A stretch of 16,848 bases of DNA from Caryophanales bacterium (GCA_016282415.1 JAEEKO010000093.1:1-16848); one strand, 5' to 3'. Shown: positions 1 to 7,249, counted from the stretch's first letter. Program-made: numbers and translations. Notes: generated by a model from the sequence alone, not told the origin.

Positions 1-2
1 AT

Positions 3-392
3 CATAAACCAGTAACATTTGAACCAGTAAGTTCTAAAGAAGAACCAAAGGTTGAAGTAAAAAACGATTTAGATTTAAATTTTGTTGATTTTGACGATAA
101 TAAATTCTTAGATATTCCAGAATCAAATGTTGTTAATATTAATGATATTATTAGTGATGATACTGCATCATTACCACCGTTATTTAAAGAGGATACTGAA
201 ACAATCAATATCTTTGATAATTATGATAACAATGATGATGACGATGATGATGTTGAATTCCAAACTGTAACTAGTTTTGATTTACCAAAGTTTACTTTCC
301 AAGAAGTTAAAAAAGAGGAAGTAAATGATGATGATTTACTAGAAGTAGTTGATGTAAGCCCAATCGTTGTTGATGAAAATAAGGGGGAATAG
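3..392 (+). CDS. C-terminal part of an acidic protein of unknown function (5' end outside window)
   Basis: An open frame runs from the first bases of the window to a TAG at 390-392, giving 129 residues without a start, so only the C-terminal part is present. It is very rich in Asp, Glu and Asn, with a run of six Asp near residues 80-85 and many short hydrophobic patches separated by acidic stretches, which suggests a disordered tail. There are no cysteines, no membrane segment and no motif I can name. The stop lies two bases before the next gene, whose ribosome binding site (AAGGGGGA at 381-388) is inside this frame, so the two are co-transcribed and probably translationally coupled. The function cannot be told from this fragment; a cytoplasmic or division-related scaffold tail is possible but unsupported. 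The reading frame itself is fairly certain because it uses the same A/T-ending codons as the other genes and has no interruption. Confidence 0.7.
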   Translation, partial: HKPVTFEPVSSKEEPKVEVKNDLDLNFVDFDDNKFLDIPESNVVNINDIISDDTASLPPLFKEDTETINIFDNYDNNDDDDDDVEFQTVTSFDLPKFTFQEVKKEEVNDDDLLEVVDVSPIVVDENKGE

Positions 393-394
393 AA

Positions 395-637
395 ATGTTA
401 AAAGTTAATACCATTATTAAATTAAAAAATAATGATTGCTATGTAATTTTAAATGAAGTAGAATATGAGAGTAATACTTATTTCTTGGTTATGGGTGTTG
501 ACGAAAATAAAGATGTTATTCCATCTAAAGTATTAATTATTAATGAAGTTAATAGAGATGATAAAACATATATTAAAATCGTTACTGATCAAGATTTAAT
601 TATTAAAATTACTAAAAAATTAAAATCAGAAATGTAA
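395..637 (+). CDS. Small DUF1292-like protein (YrzB-type), function unknown
   Basis: This 80-residue protein is predicted to be soluble. Its pattern of short beta strands ('YVILNEVEYESNTYFLVMG' near residues 16-34, followed by 'DENKDVIPSKVLIINEV' and a lysine-rich C-terminal helix) resembles the DUF1292 family of small Firmicute proteins, in which a conserved 'DEVEY.GK.Y.L' segment is followed by an acidic turn. The match is by eye and the family has no assigned biochemical function. The ATG at 395 is six bases after a purine-rich ribosome binding site inside the end of the preceding gene, and rubrerythrin starts 17 bases after its stop, so it is the middle gene of a probable three-gene unit. 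No signal peptide or membrane segment is present. Confidence 0.55.
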   Translation: MLKVNTIIKLKNNDCYVILNEVEYESNTYFLVMGVDENKDVIPSKVLIINEVNRDDKTYIKIVTDQDLIIKITKKLKSEM

Positions 638-654
638 TTTAGGAGGGTTTTTAA

Positions 655-1194
655 ATGGAACTAAAGGGAAGTAAGACCGAACAAAATTTATTAGCAGCAT
701 TTGCTGGTGAATCACAAGCTCGTAATAAGTATACTTATTATGCATCAAAAGCTAAGAAAGATGGATATGAACAAATTGCTGCCATCTTTGAAGAAACTGC
801 TAATAATGAAAAAGAACATGCAAAAATATGGTTTAAATTACTACATAATGGTAGTGTTCCAAGTACAATCGAAAATTTAAAAGATGCCGCTAGTGGTGAA
901 AATTATGAATGGACTTCAATGTATCAAGAATTTGCTGAAACTGCTAAAGAAGAAGGATTCCTTGATATTGCTAATCTATTCTTAATGGTTGCTGATATTG
1001 AAAAACATCATGAAGAACGATATTTAAAACTAGTTGGTAATATTGAAAATAATTTAGTATTTGAATCAAGTACTGAAAAGTTATGGATTTGTCGTAACTG
1101 TGGTCATGTATATTATGGAAAGGTTGCTCCAGATATCTGTCCAGTATGTAATCATCCACAGAGTTATCAAGAATTAAAGAGCGAAAACTATTAG
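655..1194 (+). CDS. rbr: Rubrerythrin
   Basis: Rubrerythrin is a cytoplasmic non-haem iron peroxidase that reduces hydrogen peroxide in anaerobes and microaerophiles, taking electrons through a rubredoxin centre. The 179-residue protein has the normal two-domain layout. Residues 1-135 form a ferritin-like four-helix bundle with di-iron ligands visible as E19 (in AGESQAR), E52xxH55 (in NEKEH), E92/E95 and E116xxH119 (in DIEKHH). Residues 143-175 form a rubredoxin-like domain with two CxxC knuckles (C146/C149 and C162/C165) that bind one iron. Length and order match the classic family. The start ATG is seven bases after a strong AGGAGGG site. It follows the DUF1292-like gene closely and a terminator overlaps its stop codon. 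Its presence argues that the host is an anaerobe that meets oxidative stress. Confidence 0.96.
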   Translation: MELKGSKTEQNLLAAFAGESQARNKYTYYASKAKKDGYEQIAAIFEETANNEKEHAKIWFKLLHNGSVPSTIENLKDAASGENYEWTSMYQEFAETAKEEGFLDIANLFLMVADIEKHHEERYLKLVGNIENNLVFESSTEKLWICRNCGHVYYGKVAPDICPVCNHPQSYQELKSENY

Positions 1195-1210
1195 AAATAA
1201 TAGTTTTTTT
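1184..1210 (+). terminator. Intrinsic terminator after rubrerythrin
   Basis: The inverted repeat AAAACTATT (1184-1192) / AATAGTTTT (1199-1207) has a six-base loop and runs into a T tract (1204-1210). The stop codon TAG (1192-1194) of rubrerythrin lies at the top of the 5' arm, so coding sequence and terminator overlap. The stem is A/T-rich but the T tract is good. Confidence 0.75.
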
Positions 1211-1223
1211 ATTTGCTATTTTA

Positions 1224-1232
1224 TGATACAAT
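1224..1232 (+). promoter_or_regulatory. Extended -10 promoter for the kinase-gap unit
   Basis: TG at 1224-1225, one spacer base and TACAAT at 1227-1232 form an extended -10 element about 28 bases before the start codon. The -35 position at 17-base spacing falls in the T tract of the upstream terminator and is weak, so recognition would rest on the TG extension. A TTGCTA at 1213-1218 is too close to serve with this -10. Confidence 0.5.
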
Positions 1233-1259
1233 GAATAATAGAGAATAAAGGGTGTTAAT

Positions 1260-2915
1260 ATGAAGATTAATGTTACATTTCCAAATAATGAAACTTTAGC
1301 TTTTGATAATGGTGTATTAATTAATCAAGTAGCAGAGTACTATCAATCATACATGACTAATCCGATTTTAGGATGTCGTATTAACAATGAAATTGTACCT
1401 ATGAATCATCCATTAACCCAAGATTGTCGCGTTGAATTTTTAGATGTTACTGATCGTGATGGCTACAAAATGTATCAAGCTGGTCTTAAATATATTTTTG
1501 AAGTAGCATTAAAAGAAGCTTTTGGTAAAGATGCCAGAGTTACTTATGAACACTCGGTTGCTAAAGGTTTAATTGCAACAGTTACTGGTGTTGATATGAC
1601 TAGTGATTACATGTCATTATTAAAAAACCGTATGGCTAATATCATTAGTTCTGATTTACCTTTTGTTCGTTATGAAATTGATGCAATCGATGCTATAAAT
1701 TTTTTTAATAAAACTAATCAAGTAGAAAAAGCTAAAAATATTCGTAATATTAACACGAATGTTATAACTTTATATAAATTAAAAAATAATTTAAATTATT
1801 ATTATTCAAAGATGCCTTATAGTACAAAGAGTATTTCTAAATTTGATATAAAAGATTTAGGAGATAATCACATTGCGTTATTATTTCCAACATCAACTAC
1901 TAAAGGTAATGTTCCGGAATATGTTCATTATGAAAAAGTAATTAAATGTTTTAATGATAATAAGAACTGGTTAAAACTTCTTAATGTTCCATACGCTGCA
2001 GATATTAACAGTATTATTGCCAAATTAAAAATTCAAGATTTTATACGAACTTGTGAAATGAATTTTAATAATCAAATATGTCGTATTACGGATGATATTG
2101 TTAGTAATGATAATATTAAATATATAATGATCGCTGGACCTTCATCAAGTGGTAAAACAACAACCACTAAAAAAATTGCTTTAGCTCTTGAAAGTAAAGG
2201 CTTAAAACCGGTAGTAATTAGTGTTGATGATTATTTCTTAGATTATGATAAGACACCATTAGATCCTGAAACTAATCGCCCTGATATTGAAAGTATTCGT
2301 GCTGTAAATATTGATCAATTTAATGCTGACTTAAGAGCTTTAATGGATGGCAAAGAAGTAATTCTACCACATTATAATTTTATAACGCAAAAGAGTGAAT
2401 TTTATGATCATTCAACCATTCTTACAGAAAACAGTATCTTGTTAATTGAAGGATTGCATACTTTAAATGATATGTTAACTCCGGATATTGATCCAAAAGA
2501 TATGTATCATATTTACTTAAGTCCATTTATTCCACTTAATATTGATTGTCATAATTATATTTCAACATTGGATTTACGATTCTTACGTCGATTAGCTCGT
2601 GACATTAGAACTCGTAATCGTTCAATCGATGAAATTTTTGATTCATGGAAAGATGTAAGAGCTGGTGAAGAACGAAACATATTCCCATATATTCATCAAG
2701 CTGACATTGTAATTAATACGGCGCTTCCATATGAAACTGGTGTATTAAAAGTAATGTGTGAGCCATTATTATTAAGTGTTGATGTTACATCAGAAAACTA
2801 TGAAGAAGCTCAACGTTTATTAGATTTCTTAAAAATATTTTATTGTATAAATAATGAATATGTTCCTAATGATTCGGTATTAAGAGAATTCATTGGTGGA
2901 AGTATATTTGAATAG
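1260..2915 (+). CDS. TGS-domain nucleoside (uridine) kinase / phosphoribulokinase-family protein
   Basis: This 551-residue cytoplasmic protein has three parts. Residues 1-60 form a TGS-like domain, as found at the N terminus of threonyl-tRNA synthetase and SpoT/RelA. Residues about 65-185 resemble the second additional domain that accompanies TGS in threonyl-tRNA synthetase. From about 285 there is a P-loop kinase of the uridine kinase/phosphoribulokinase family, with a Walker A motif at 293-301 (GPSSSGKTT), a following 'VISVDDYF' strand with the acidic substrate-side residues, and 'LLIEGLH' as the Walker B-like strand. This three-part architecture is well known in Firmicutes and is usually annotated as nucleoside or uridine kinase, with phosphorylation of a nucleoside by ATP or GTP as the expected reaction; the exact substrate is unproven. 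The ATG is five bases after AAAGGGTG. gap starts only 11 bases after its stop, so the two form one transcription unit. Confidence 0.85.
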   Translation: MKINVTFPNNETLAFDNGVLINQVAEYYQSYMTNPILGCRINNEIVPMNHPLTQDCRVEFLDVTDRDGYKMYQAGLKYIFEVALKEAFGKDARVTYEHSVAKGLIATVTGVDMTSDYMSLLKNRMANIISSDLPFVRYEIDAIDAINFFNKTNQVEKAKNIRNINTNVITLYKLKNNLNYYYSKMPYSTKSISKFDIKDLGDNHIALLFPTSTTKGNVPEYVHYEKVIKCFNDNKNWLKLLNVPYAADINSIIAKLKIQDFIRTCEMNFNNQICRITDDIVSNDNIKYIMIAGPSSSGKTTTTKKIALALESKGLKPVVISVDDYFLDYDKTPLDPETNRPDIESIRAVNIDQFNADLRALMDGKEVILPHYNFITQKSEFYDHSTILTENSILLIEGLHTLNDMLTPDIDPKDMYHIYLSPFIPLNIDCHNYISTLDLRFLRRLARDIRTRNRSIDEIFDSWKDVRAGEERNIFPYIHQADIVINTALPYETGVLKVMCEPLLLSVDVTSENYEEAQRLLDFLKIFYCINNEYVPNDSVLREFIGGSIFE

Positions 2916-2926
2916 GAGGATAAAAA

Positions 2927-3931
2927 ATGATTAAAGTTGCGATTAATGGCTTTGGCCGTATTGGAAGATTAGCATTTCGTGAATTATTAACTAATCCTAA
3001 TTATAAGGTAGTTGCAATCAATGATTTATCAACTCCCGAGGAATTAGCTTACTTATTAAAATATGATACTAATCATCGTTCTTTTCATGAAAATATCATT
3101 AGTCATGATGAAAAGAATATTATAATTAATGATTCATTATATTTTCCAGTGTATAAAGAAACTGATCCAATCAATTTACCTTGGTTTGATTTAGGGGTTG
3201 ATGTGGTATTAGAATGTTCTGGTCATTTCACTAAATATGAAGACGCATACAAACATATTGAAGCAGGAGCTAAGAAAGTATTAATTAGTGCCCCTGGAAA
3301 AGGTGATATGAAGACTATCGTATATGGTGTTAATGATTATACTCTAGATGGTAATGAAAAAATTGTTAGTGCAGCATCTTGTACTACTAACTGTTTAGCA
3401 CCAGTATTAAAAGTATTAAATGATAATTATGATATTAGATCTGGATTTATGAGTACTATTCATGCTTACACTAATGATCAAGCTACACTTGATATAGCCC
3501 ATAAAAAGGGTATCTATGCTCGTCGTGGTCGTGCTTGTGGTGCAAATATTGTTCCAGCATCAACTGGAGCAGCCATTGCAATCGGCGAAGTTATTCCTAA
3601 CCTAAAAGGTAAACTTGATGGAATTGCATATCGCGTTCCAGTGAGTGATGGTTCTTTAGTAGATTGTACTTTAGTATTAAATAACCACACTACTAAGGAA
3701 GAAGTTAATCAATTATTAATTGCTAACCGTTCTAAAGTATTAGGAGTTACCAATGATCCAATCGTATCCAGTGATGTTTTAGGAAAAAGTTGTGGTTCAT
3801 TAGTTGACTTATTATCTACCAATGTATTAGATACTGAATCTGGTTCAATTTTAAAAGTAGTAGCATGGTATGATAATGAGTATGGTTATACTTGTCAAAT
3901 GTTAAGAACTTTAAGTTGTTTATTTAAATAA
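2927..3931 (+). CDS. gap: Glyceraldehyde-3-phosphate dehydrogenase
   Basis: The enzyme oxidises glyceraldehyde-3-phosphate to 1,3-bisphosphoglycerate with NAD in cytoplasmic glycolysis. All family marks are present in 334 residues. The Rossmann start is INGFGRIGR at 6-14. The adenine-ribose acidic residue is D33 in 'INDLS', which favours NAD. The catalytic cysteine C152 lies in SAASCTTNC, and the catalytic histidine H179 is in IHAYTNDQ. The substrate-binding 'ASTGAA' segment follows at about 211-216. Length is normal. It starts seven bases after an AGGAGGA ribosome binding site that overlaps the stop of the upstream kinase. A perfect palindromic terminator closes the unit. The phosphorylating type is clear; whether it mainly works in the glycolytic or the gluconeogenic direction cannot be settled from sequence, though no second gap copy is in view. 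Confidence 0.96.
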   Translation: MIKVAINGFGRIGRLAFRELLTNPNYKVVAINDLSTPEELAYLLKYDTNHRSFHENIISHDEKNIIINDSLYFPVYKETDPINLPWFDLGVDVVLECSGHFTKYEDAYKHIEAGAKKVLISAPGKGDMKTIVYGVNDYTLDGNEKIVSAASCTTNCLAPVLKVLNDNYDIRSGFMSTIHAYTNDQATLDIAHKKGIYARRGRACGANIVPASTGAAIAIGEVIPNLKGKLDGIAYRVPVSDGSLVDCTLVLNNHTTKEEVNQLLIANRSKVLGVTNDPIVSSDVLGKSCGSLVDLLSTNVLDTESGSILKVVAWYDNEYGYTCQMLRTLSCLFK

Positions 3932-3943
3932 ACAACTTTTTTT
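3914..3943 (+). terminator. Intrinsic terminator after gap
   Basis: A perfect 12+12 palindrome (AGTTGTTTATTT at 3914-3925, AAATAAACAACT at 3926-3937) is followed by a T tract to 3943. The gap stop codon TAA (3929-3931) is inside the 3' arm, and the last codons of gap form the 5' arm. The T tract also occupies the weak -35 region of the next promoter. Confidence 0.85.
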
Positions 3944-3956
3944 ATTTAAAAAAATG

Positions 3957-3965
3957 TGCTATACT
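3957..3965 (+). promoter_or_regulatory. Extended -10 promoter for tRNA-Glu and downstream genes
   Basis: TG (3957-3958), one base and TATACT (3960-3965) lie 12 bases before the mature tRNA 5' end. This predicts a start site near 3972 and a very short 5' leader for RNase P to remove. The -35 region is only a T-rich stretch from the gap terminator. Confidence 0.65.
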
Positions 3966-3977
3966 ACACATATTGAT

Positions 3978-4054
3978 GGCCCGTTGGTGAAGTGGTTTAA
4001 CACATAGCCCTCTCAAGGCTACATTCACGAGTTCGAAACTCGTACGGGTCACCA
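3978..4054 (+). tRNA. tRNA-Glu (anticodon CUC)
   Basis: The sequence folds as a full cloverleaf. The acceptor stem pairs GGCCCGT (3978-3984) with ACGGGTC (4044-4050), including a G2:U71 wobble. The D stem is GTG/CAC. The anticodon stem TAGCC/GGCTA closes a seven-base loop CTCTCAA with anticodon CUC. A five-base variable loop is followed by the T stem ACGAG/CTCGT with loop TTCGAAA, discriminator A and an encoded CCA (4052-4054). The acceptor and D-arm bases match the known Bacillus tRNA-Glu closely, apart from CUC in place of the usual UUC anticodon. CUC reads only GAG in standard pairing, so a tRNA-Glu(UUC) must exist elsewhere. No terminator follows before the next two genes, which end with gltX, the enzyme that charges this tRNA. 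Confidence 0.95.
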
Positions 4055-4084
4055 TTAATTTGTTAATTAAGGAAGTGTATATAT

Positions 4085-4672
4085 ATGCCTTGTATATCAG
4101 TTCATTTAGCAGTAGCTAAAAAATATTTAGAAAAACATCCAGAAGAAAATAAAGCGGATTTTGTTTTAGGATCAATAGCTGCTGATTTCAAAAAAGAAGA
4201 TATCGATATCGATAATTATATTAATTTAGTAACAGATGATAAGAATGCGCGTCATTTTGGACAAACTAATCAGGCCGATAATATCATTGATTATATGAAG
4301 AAAAAAGTTGATTTAGGATTATTCTTAAAGAATAATGAAATCAACAATTCATTTATGAGAGCTTATTTCTTACATCTATTATGTGATTATTATTTTTTTG
4401 GTGATTATATTTTTGACGAAAGTATTGCTAAGTTACCATTAATGGATGCTGTTAAGATAGGTTATAATGATTATAGTTTAATAACCCCAATCTTAATTGA
4501 AAAGTATCAATTAGAAGTACCAGAAGTAGCTCGTCAATTTACGGACTTAAAAGGTGTTGGTGAAATCCAATTTTTAAAAGTAGATCTAGTTGATAAGTTT
4601 ATTGCTGACATGGCGGCTTTAAATTTAGAAGAAGAAAAAGAAAAATACACTAACGTTAATACGATTAAATAG
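4085..4672 (+). CDS. Zinc-dependent phospholipase C-like protein
   Basis: This 195-residue protein has no signal peptide or membrane segment. It has the scattered metal-ligand pattern seen in the zinc-dependent phospholipase C / nuclease P1-like hydrolase family common in Firmicutes: an N-terminal 'SVHLAVA' with H7, 'VLGSIAADF' with D34, H57 in 'ARHFGQ', and a helix 'YFLHLLCDYYFFGDY' with H97 and D101. The family is mostly uncharacterised; members are assumed to be metal-dependent phosphoesterases, and the true substrate here is unknown. The ATG lies seven bases after GGAAGTG. It sits between tRNA-Glu and gltX with no terminator on either side (16 bases to gltX), so it is probably transcribed with both. 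The lack of an export signal argues against a secreted phospholipase and for a cytoplasmic role. Confidence 0.6.
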   Translation: MPCISVHLAVAKKYLEKHPEENKADFVLGSIAADFKKEDIDIDNYINLVTDDKNARHFGQTNQADNIIDYMKKKVDLGLFLKNNEINNSFMRAYFLHLLCDYYFFGDYIFDESIAKLPLMDAVKIGYNDYSLITPILIEKYQLEVPEVARQFTDLKGVGEIQFLKVDLVDKFIADMAALNLEEEKEKYTNVNTIK

Positions 4673-4688
4673 ATTTGGAAGTGAAAAT

Positions 4689-6338
4689 ATGAATTATAAA
4701 GATTTAGCAGATGCAATATTTCCTAATATAACAAAAACTATTGCTGATTATGAAAAAGAATATCCTGCTCGTAATTTAAAAGAGGGTGCTAAGGTAACTC
4801 GTTTTGCACCAAGTCCAACTGGATACATGCATTTAGGTGGCTTTTATCAAGCTCTTATTGACTATATGCTTGCGAAAAATTCTGATGGTTTATTTTATTT
4901 AAGAATTGAAGACACTGATACTAAACGTGAAGTAAAAGAAGCGGTGGATTTAATATATGATACATTAAATCACTATAATATTATTCCAAATGAAAGTGAA
5001 TATAATGGTGAAATAAAAGGAAATTATGGTCCATATTTTCAATCAGAAAGAAAAGAAATATATCATACATTTATTAAACATTTAATTGAAATAGGAAGAG
5101 CTTATCCATGTTTTTGTACTAAAGAAGAATTAGACGAATTAAGAAATCACCAAGAAGCACGTAAGTTTAGAACTGGATATTATGGAAGATATGCTAAATG
5201 TCGTTTACTTCCAATTGAAAATCAAATTGAAAAGATTAAAAATGGTGAAGAATTCGTTATTAGATTTAAATCTGAAGGAAACTTTGATTTAAAATTTAAA
5301 ACTGATGATCAAGTTAAAGGAACTTTAGAATTATCACAAAATGATGAAGATTTTGTAATTATGAAATCTGATGATAAACTTCCTACTTATCACTTTGCAC
5401 ACGTTGTTGATGATTATTTAATGCATACAACTCATGTAGTAAGAGGCGAAGAGTGGTTATCAAGTTTACCTAAACATTTAGAATTATTTAAAGCCTTTGG
5501 TTTTAAAACTCCTAAATATGTTCATACGCCACTTTTAATTAAAAAAGATGGTAATAGTGTAAGAAAGATTTCTAAAAGAAAAGATCCCGAAGCATCTATG
5601 ACTTATTATAAGGATGATGGCTATCCAGCATTATCAGTAATTGAAGCATTAATGACAATTATTAATTCCAATTATGAAGAATGGCATACTGCTAATCCAG
5701 ATAAGAGATTTGATGAATTCGAATATAATCCTAAGAAGATGTCTTCTTCTGGTGCATTCTTTGATTTAGATAAATTAGATAATATTTCTAAAAACATTAT
5801 TTCAAAAATGACTAAAGATGAAGTATTTAATTATTTAGATGAATGGACTAAGGAATACGATTTAGAGTTCAATGCAATCATTAATAAAGATGTTAATTAT
5901 ACTAAAGCAATTTTAAACATTGAACGTGAACAAAAGAAACCAAGAAAAGATTTTGGTAAGTGGAAAGATGTTAAACCAGCTATTTGGTATATGTTTAATG
6001 AGTTATTTGATAAAACTGAGTTATCTTATGAATGGGGTAAGATAAATAATATTGATGATATTAAAGAAATCTTAAACACATATTTTAATGATTATTATGA
6101 TGTTAATGATGATAAAGATACATGGTTTAATAAGGTAAAAGAATTAACTGAAAGGTTAGGTTATACTACTGATATGAAAGCTTATAAAGAAAATCCTGAT
6201 AACTTTAAAGGTAGTGTTGCTGATGTATCAACTGTTATTCGTGTAGCAGTTACAACTAAGTCAATGACACCTGATTTATATGAAATTTTAAAATTGCTTG
6301 GTAAAGAAGAAATTTTAAGAAGAATCAATAGAGTATAG
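4689..6338 (+). CDS. gltX: Glutamyl-tRNA synthetase
   Basis: This class I synthetase charges tRNA-Glu with glutamate using ATP; in bacteria lacking glutaminyl-tRNA synthetase it also mischarges tRNA-Gln. The catalytic domain starts after an N-terminal extension of about 35 residues: 'TRFAPSPTGYMHLGG' at 37-51 holds the HIGH-type motif (MHLG). The zinc-site pattern C141-x-C143 ... C171 is present, 'VRGEEWLSS' is at 251-259, and KISKR at 293-297 replaces KMSKS. The C-terminal anticodon-binding region follows. At 549 residues it is longer than the roughly 480-residue Bacillus type and resembles the longer form known from several Clostridia and related gut lineages. The start is five bases after GGAAGTGA. 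It is the last gene of the tRNA-Glu unit, and a terminator overlaps its stop codon. Confidence 0.95.
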   Translation: MNYKDLADAIFPNITKTIADYEKEYPARNLKEGAKVTRFAPSPTGYMHLGGFYQALIDYMLAKNSDGLFYLRIEDTDTKREVKEAVDLIYDTLNHYNIIPNESEYNGEIKGNYGPYFQSERKEIYHTFIKHLIEIGRAYPCFCTKEELDELRNHQEARKFRTGYYGRYAKCRLLPIENQIEKIKNGEEFVIRFKSEGNFDLKFKTDDQVKGTLELSQNDEDFVIMKSDDKLPTYHFAHVVDDYLMHTTHVVRGEEWLSSLPKHLELFKAFGFKTPKYVHTPLLIKKDGNSVRKISKRKDPEASMTYYKDDGYPALSVIEALMTIINSNYEEWHTANPDKRFDEFEYNPKKMSSSGAFFDLDKLDNISKNIISKMTKDEVFNYLDEWTKEYDLEFNAIINKDVNYTKAILNIEREQKKPRKDFGKWKDVKPAIWYMFNELFDKTELSYEWGKINNIDDIKEILNTYFNDYYDVNDDKDTWFNKVKELTERLGYTTDMKAYKENPDNFKGSVADVSTVIRVAVTTKSMTPDLYEILKLLGKEEILRRINRV

Positions 6339-6362
6339 GTAATGTAAATGCCTATACTTTTT
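6332..6362 (+). terminator. Intrinsic terminator after gltX
   Basis: AGTATAGG (6332-6339) pairs with CCTATACT (6351-6358) across an 11-base loop and is followed by a T run to 6362. The gltX stop TAG (6336-6338) is inside the 5' arm. The long loop makes it weaker than the other terminators here. Confidence 0.65.
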
Positions 6363-6366
6363 ATAT

Positions 6367-6400
6367 TTGAAATTTTAGTGATTTTTTATATAATTATAAT
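6367..6400 (+). promoter_or_regulatory. Promoter with tandem TATAAT boxes
   Basis: TTGAAA (6367-6372) is 16 bases before TATAAT (6389-6394), and a second perfect TATAAT follows directly (6395-6400). The predicted start site near 6401-6407 overlaps or abuts the ribosome binding site AAGAAGG (6404-6410), so the mRNA leader would be very short. It is the only clear promoter here without a TG extension. Confidence 0.65.
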
Positions 6401-6416
6401 AGAAAGAAGGAATAAA

Positions 6417-7220
6417 ATGGAGGATGCAAAAAAAAATAAGACAATAAAAATACTAGAAATTGTTGTATTAGTATTATTAGTAGCTTTATTAGGAGCAATT
6501 GTTTATAAACAATATATTGCTAAGGATGATGGCAAAGATACGCCTAAACCAACAACTAACGAAACCGCTAAATTAAGTGATACTGATAAGAATAATATTT
6601 TATTGGTATTAGGTTTAAAAGATGATGGTTATCCAAAAGAAATACATCTTGATGTTCCTGCTAACGCGGATTTAAATCCATATAATTTTCAAACTATCAT
6701 GTTAGATGTTAAAAAAACTGGTGATATTAAATTAGATGATTTATCTAATGACGAATTAGAAAAAATAATCTATGGTTATGCTAAGAGTAGTAGCTTAATG
6801 GGTAATGTTTCTGGTAGTGAATATGAACATTGTGAAGCAGGACAAGGATCTTGTGAATCATTATCATTTGATAATTATTCAAATATAACTGCTTTATACG
6901 GAATTACTAAAGATGGTAAAGCCTTATTTACCGAAGATAACATTTATAAAACAAATTATTTATTTACTTTTAGTGGATACTTCTTAGAACCAGTAACTAT
7001 TACTGATAACATTACTTTTGAAGAAGGAAAAGATTTAGTTAAAGTTATTTATGACATTAAAGTAGAAAATACTGATAATGCGGTAACTAACAATAAAACA
7101 TTTACTTATACTTTTAAAAAGGATAATGGTGAATACGTAATTACCAATATCAACATTAAAGACAATTTAGCAGTTGATTATGGTGATGTACCTACTGAAT
7201 CAACAGAAAGTAATGAATAA
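6417..7220 (+). CDS. Single-pass membrane-anchored protein of unknown function
   Basis: With the start at 6417 the protein has 267 residues: a short lysine-rich cytoplasmic N terminus, one hydrophobic segment at about residues 12-30, and a long hydrophilic, probably extracytoplasmic part. The open frame reaches back to an ATG at 6348, but that codon lies inside the gltX terminator and before the promoter, while 6417 has AAGAAGG six bases upstream, so 6417 is the better start. There is no lipobox, so it is a signal-anchor protein rather than a lipoprotein. The outer part begins with a Pro/Thr linker, has a pair of cysteines (in 'HCEAGQGSC') that could form a disulfide, and then shows beta-rich stretches. 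I recognise no family; an extracytoplasmic beta-rich or NTF2-like fold is only a guess. It is a single-gene unit with its own promoter and terminator, next to but independent of gltX and pheST. Confidence 0.75.
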   Translation: MEDAKKNKTIKILEIVVLVLLVALLGAIVYKQYIAKDDGKDTPKPTTNETAKLSDTDKNNILLVLGLKDDGYPKEIHLDVPANADLNPYNFQTIMLDVKKTGDIKLDDLSNDELEKIIYGYAKSSSLMGNVSGSEYEHCEAGQGSCESLSFDNYSNITALYGITKDGKALFTEDNIYKTNYLFTFSGYFLEPVTITDNITFEEGKDLVKVIYDIKVENTDNAVTNNKTFTYTFKKDNGEYVITNINIKDNLAVDYGDVPTESTESNE

Positions 7221-7225
7221 TAACT

Positions 7226-7248
7226 AAGCATCAAATTGATGCTTTTTT
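7226..7248 (+). terminator. Intrinsic terminator after the membrane protein
   Basis: AAGCATC (7226-7232) pairs with GATGCTT (7238-7244) over a five-base loop, or with two more A:T pairs when drawn tighter, and T residues continue to 7248. It separates the membrane protein gene from the pheST promoter. Confidence 0.85.
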
Positions 7249-7249
7249 A

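Noticed and set aside
2..208. Minus-strand open frame at the left edge
   Set aside because: It is the reverse of the acidic plus-strand tail, Ser-rich from that composition, with no ribosome binding site.
227..250. Short GAT-type tandem repeat as a CRISPR or mobile element repeat
   Set aside because: It is an in-frame Asp codon run in a coding region, without spacers.
971..1231. Minus-strand open frame of 86 codons over the end of rubrerythrin
   Set aside because: It overlaps conserved rubrerythrin codons and the terminator, and its product is low-complexity; a shadow frame.
4055..4070. Inverted repeat TTAATT/AATTAA after tRNA-Glu as a terminator
   Set aside because: Only six A:T pairs and no T tract; it cannot be expected to stop transcription.
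6348..6416. N-terminal extension of the membrane protein gene from ATG 6348
   Set aside because: The codon lies within the gltX terminator and upstream of the promoter; 6417 has a proper ribosome binding site.
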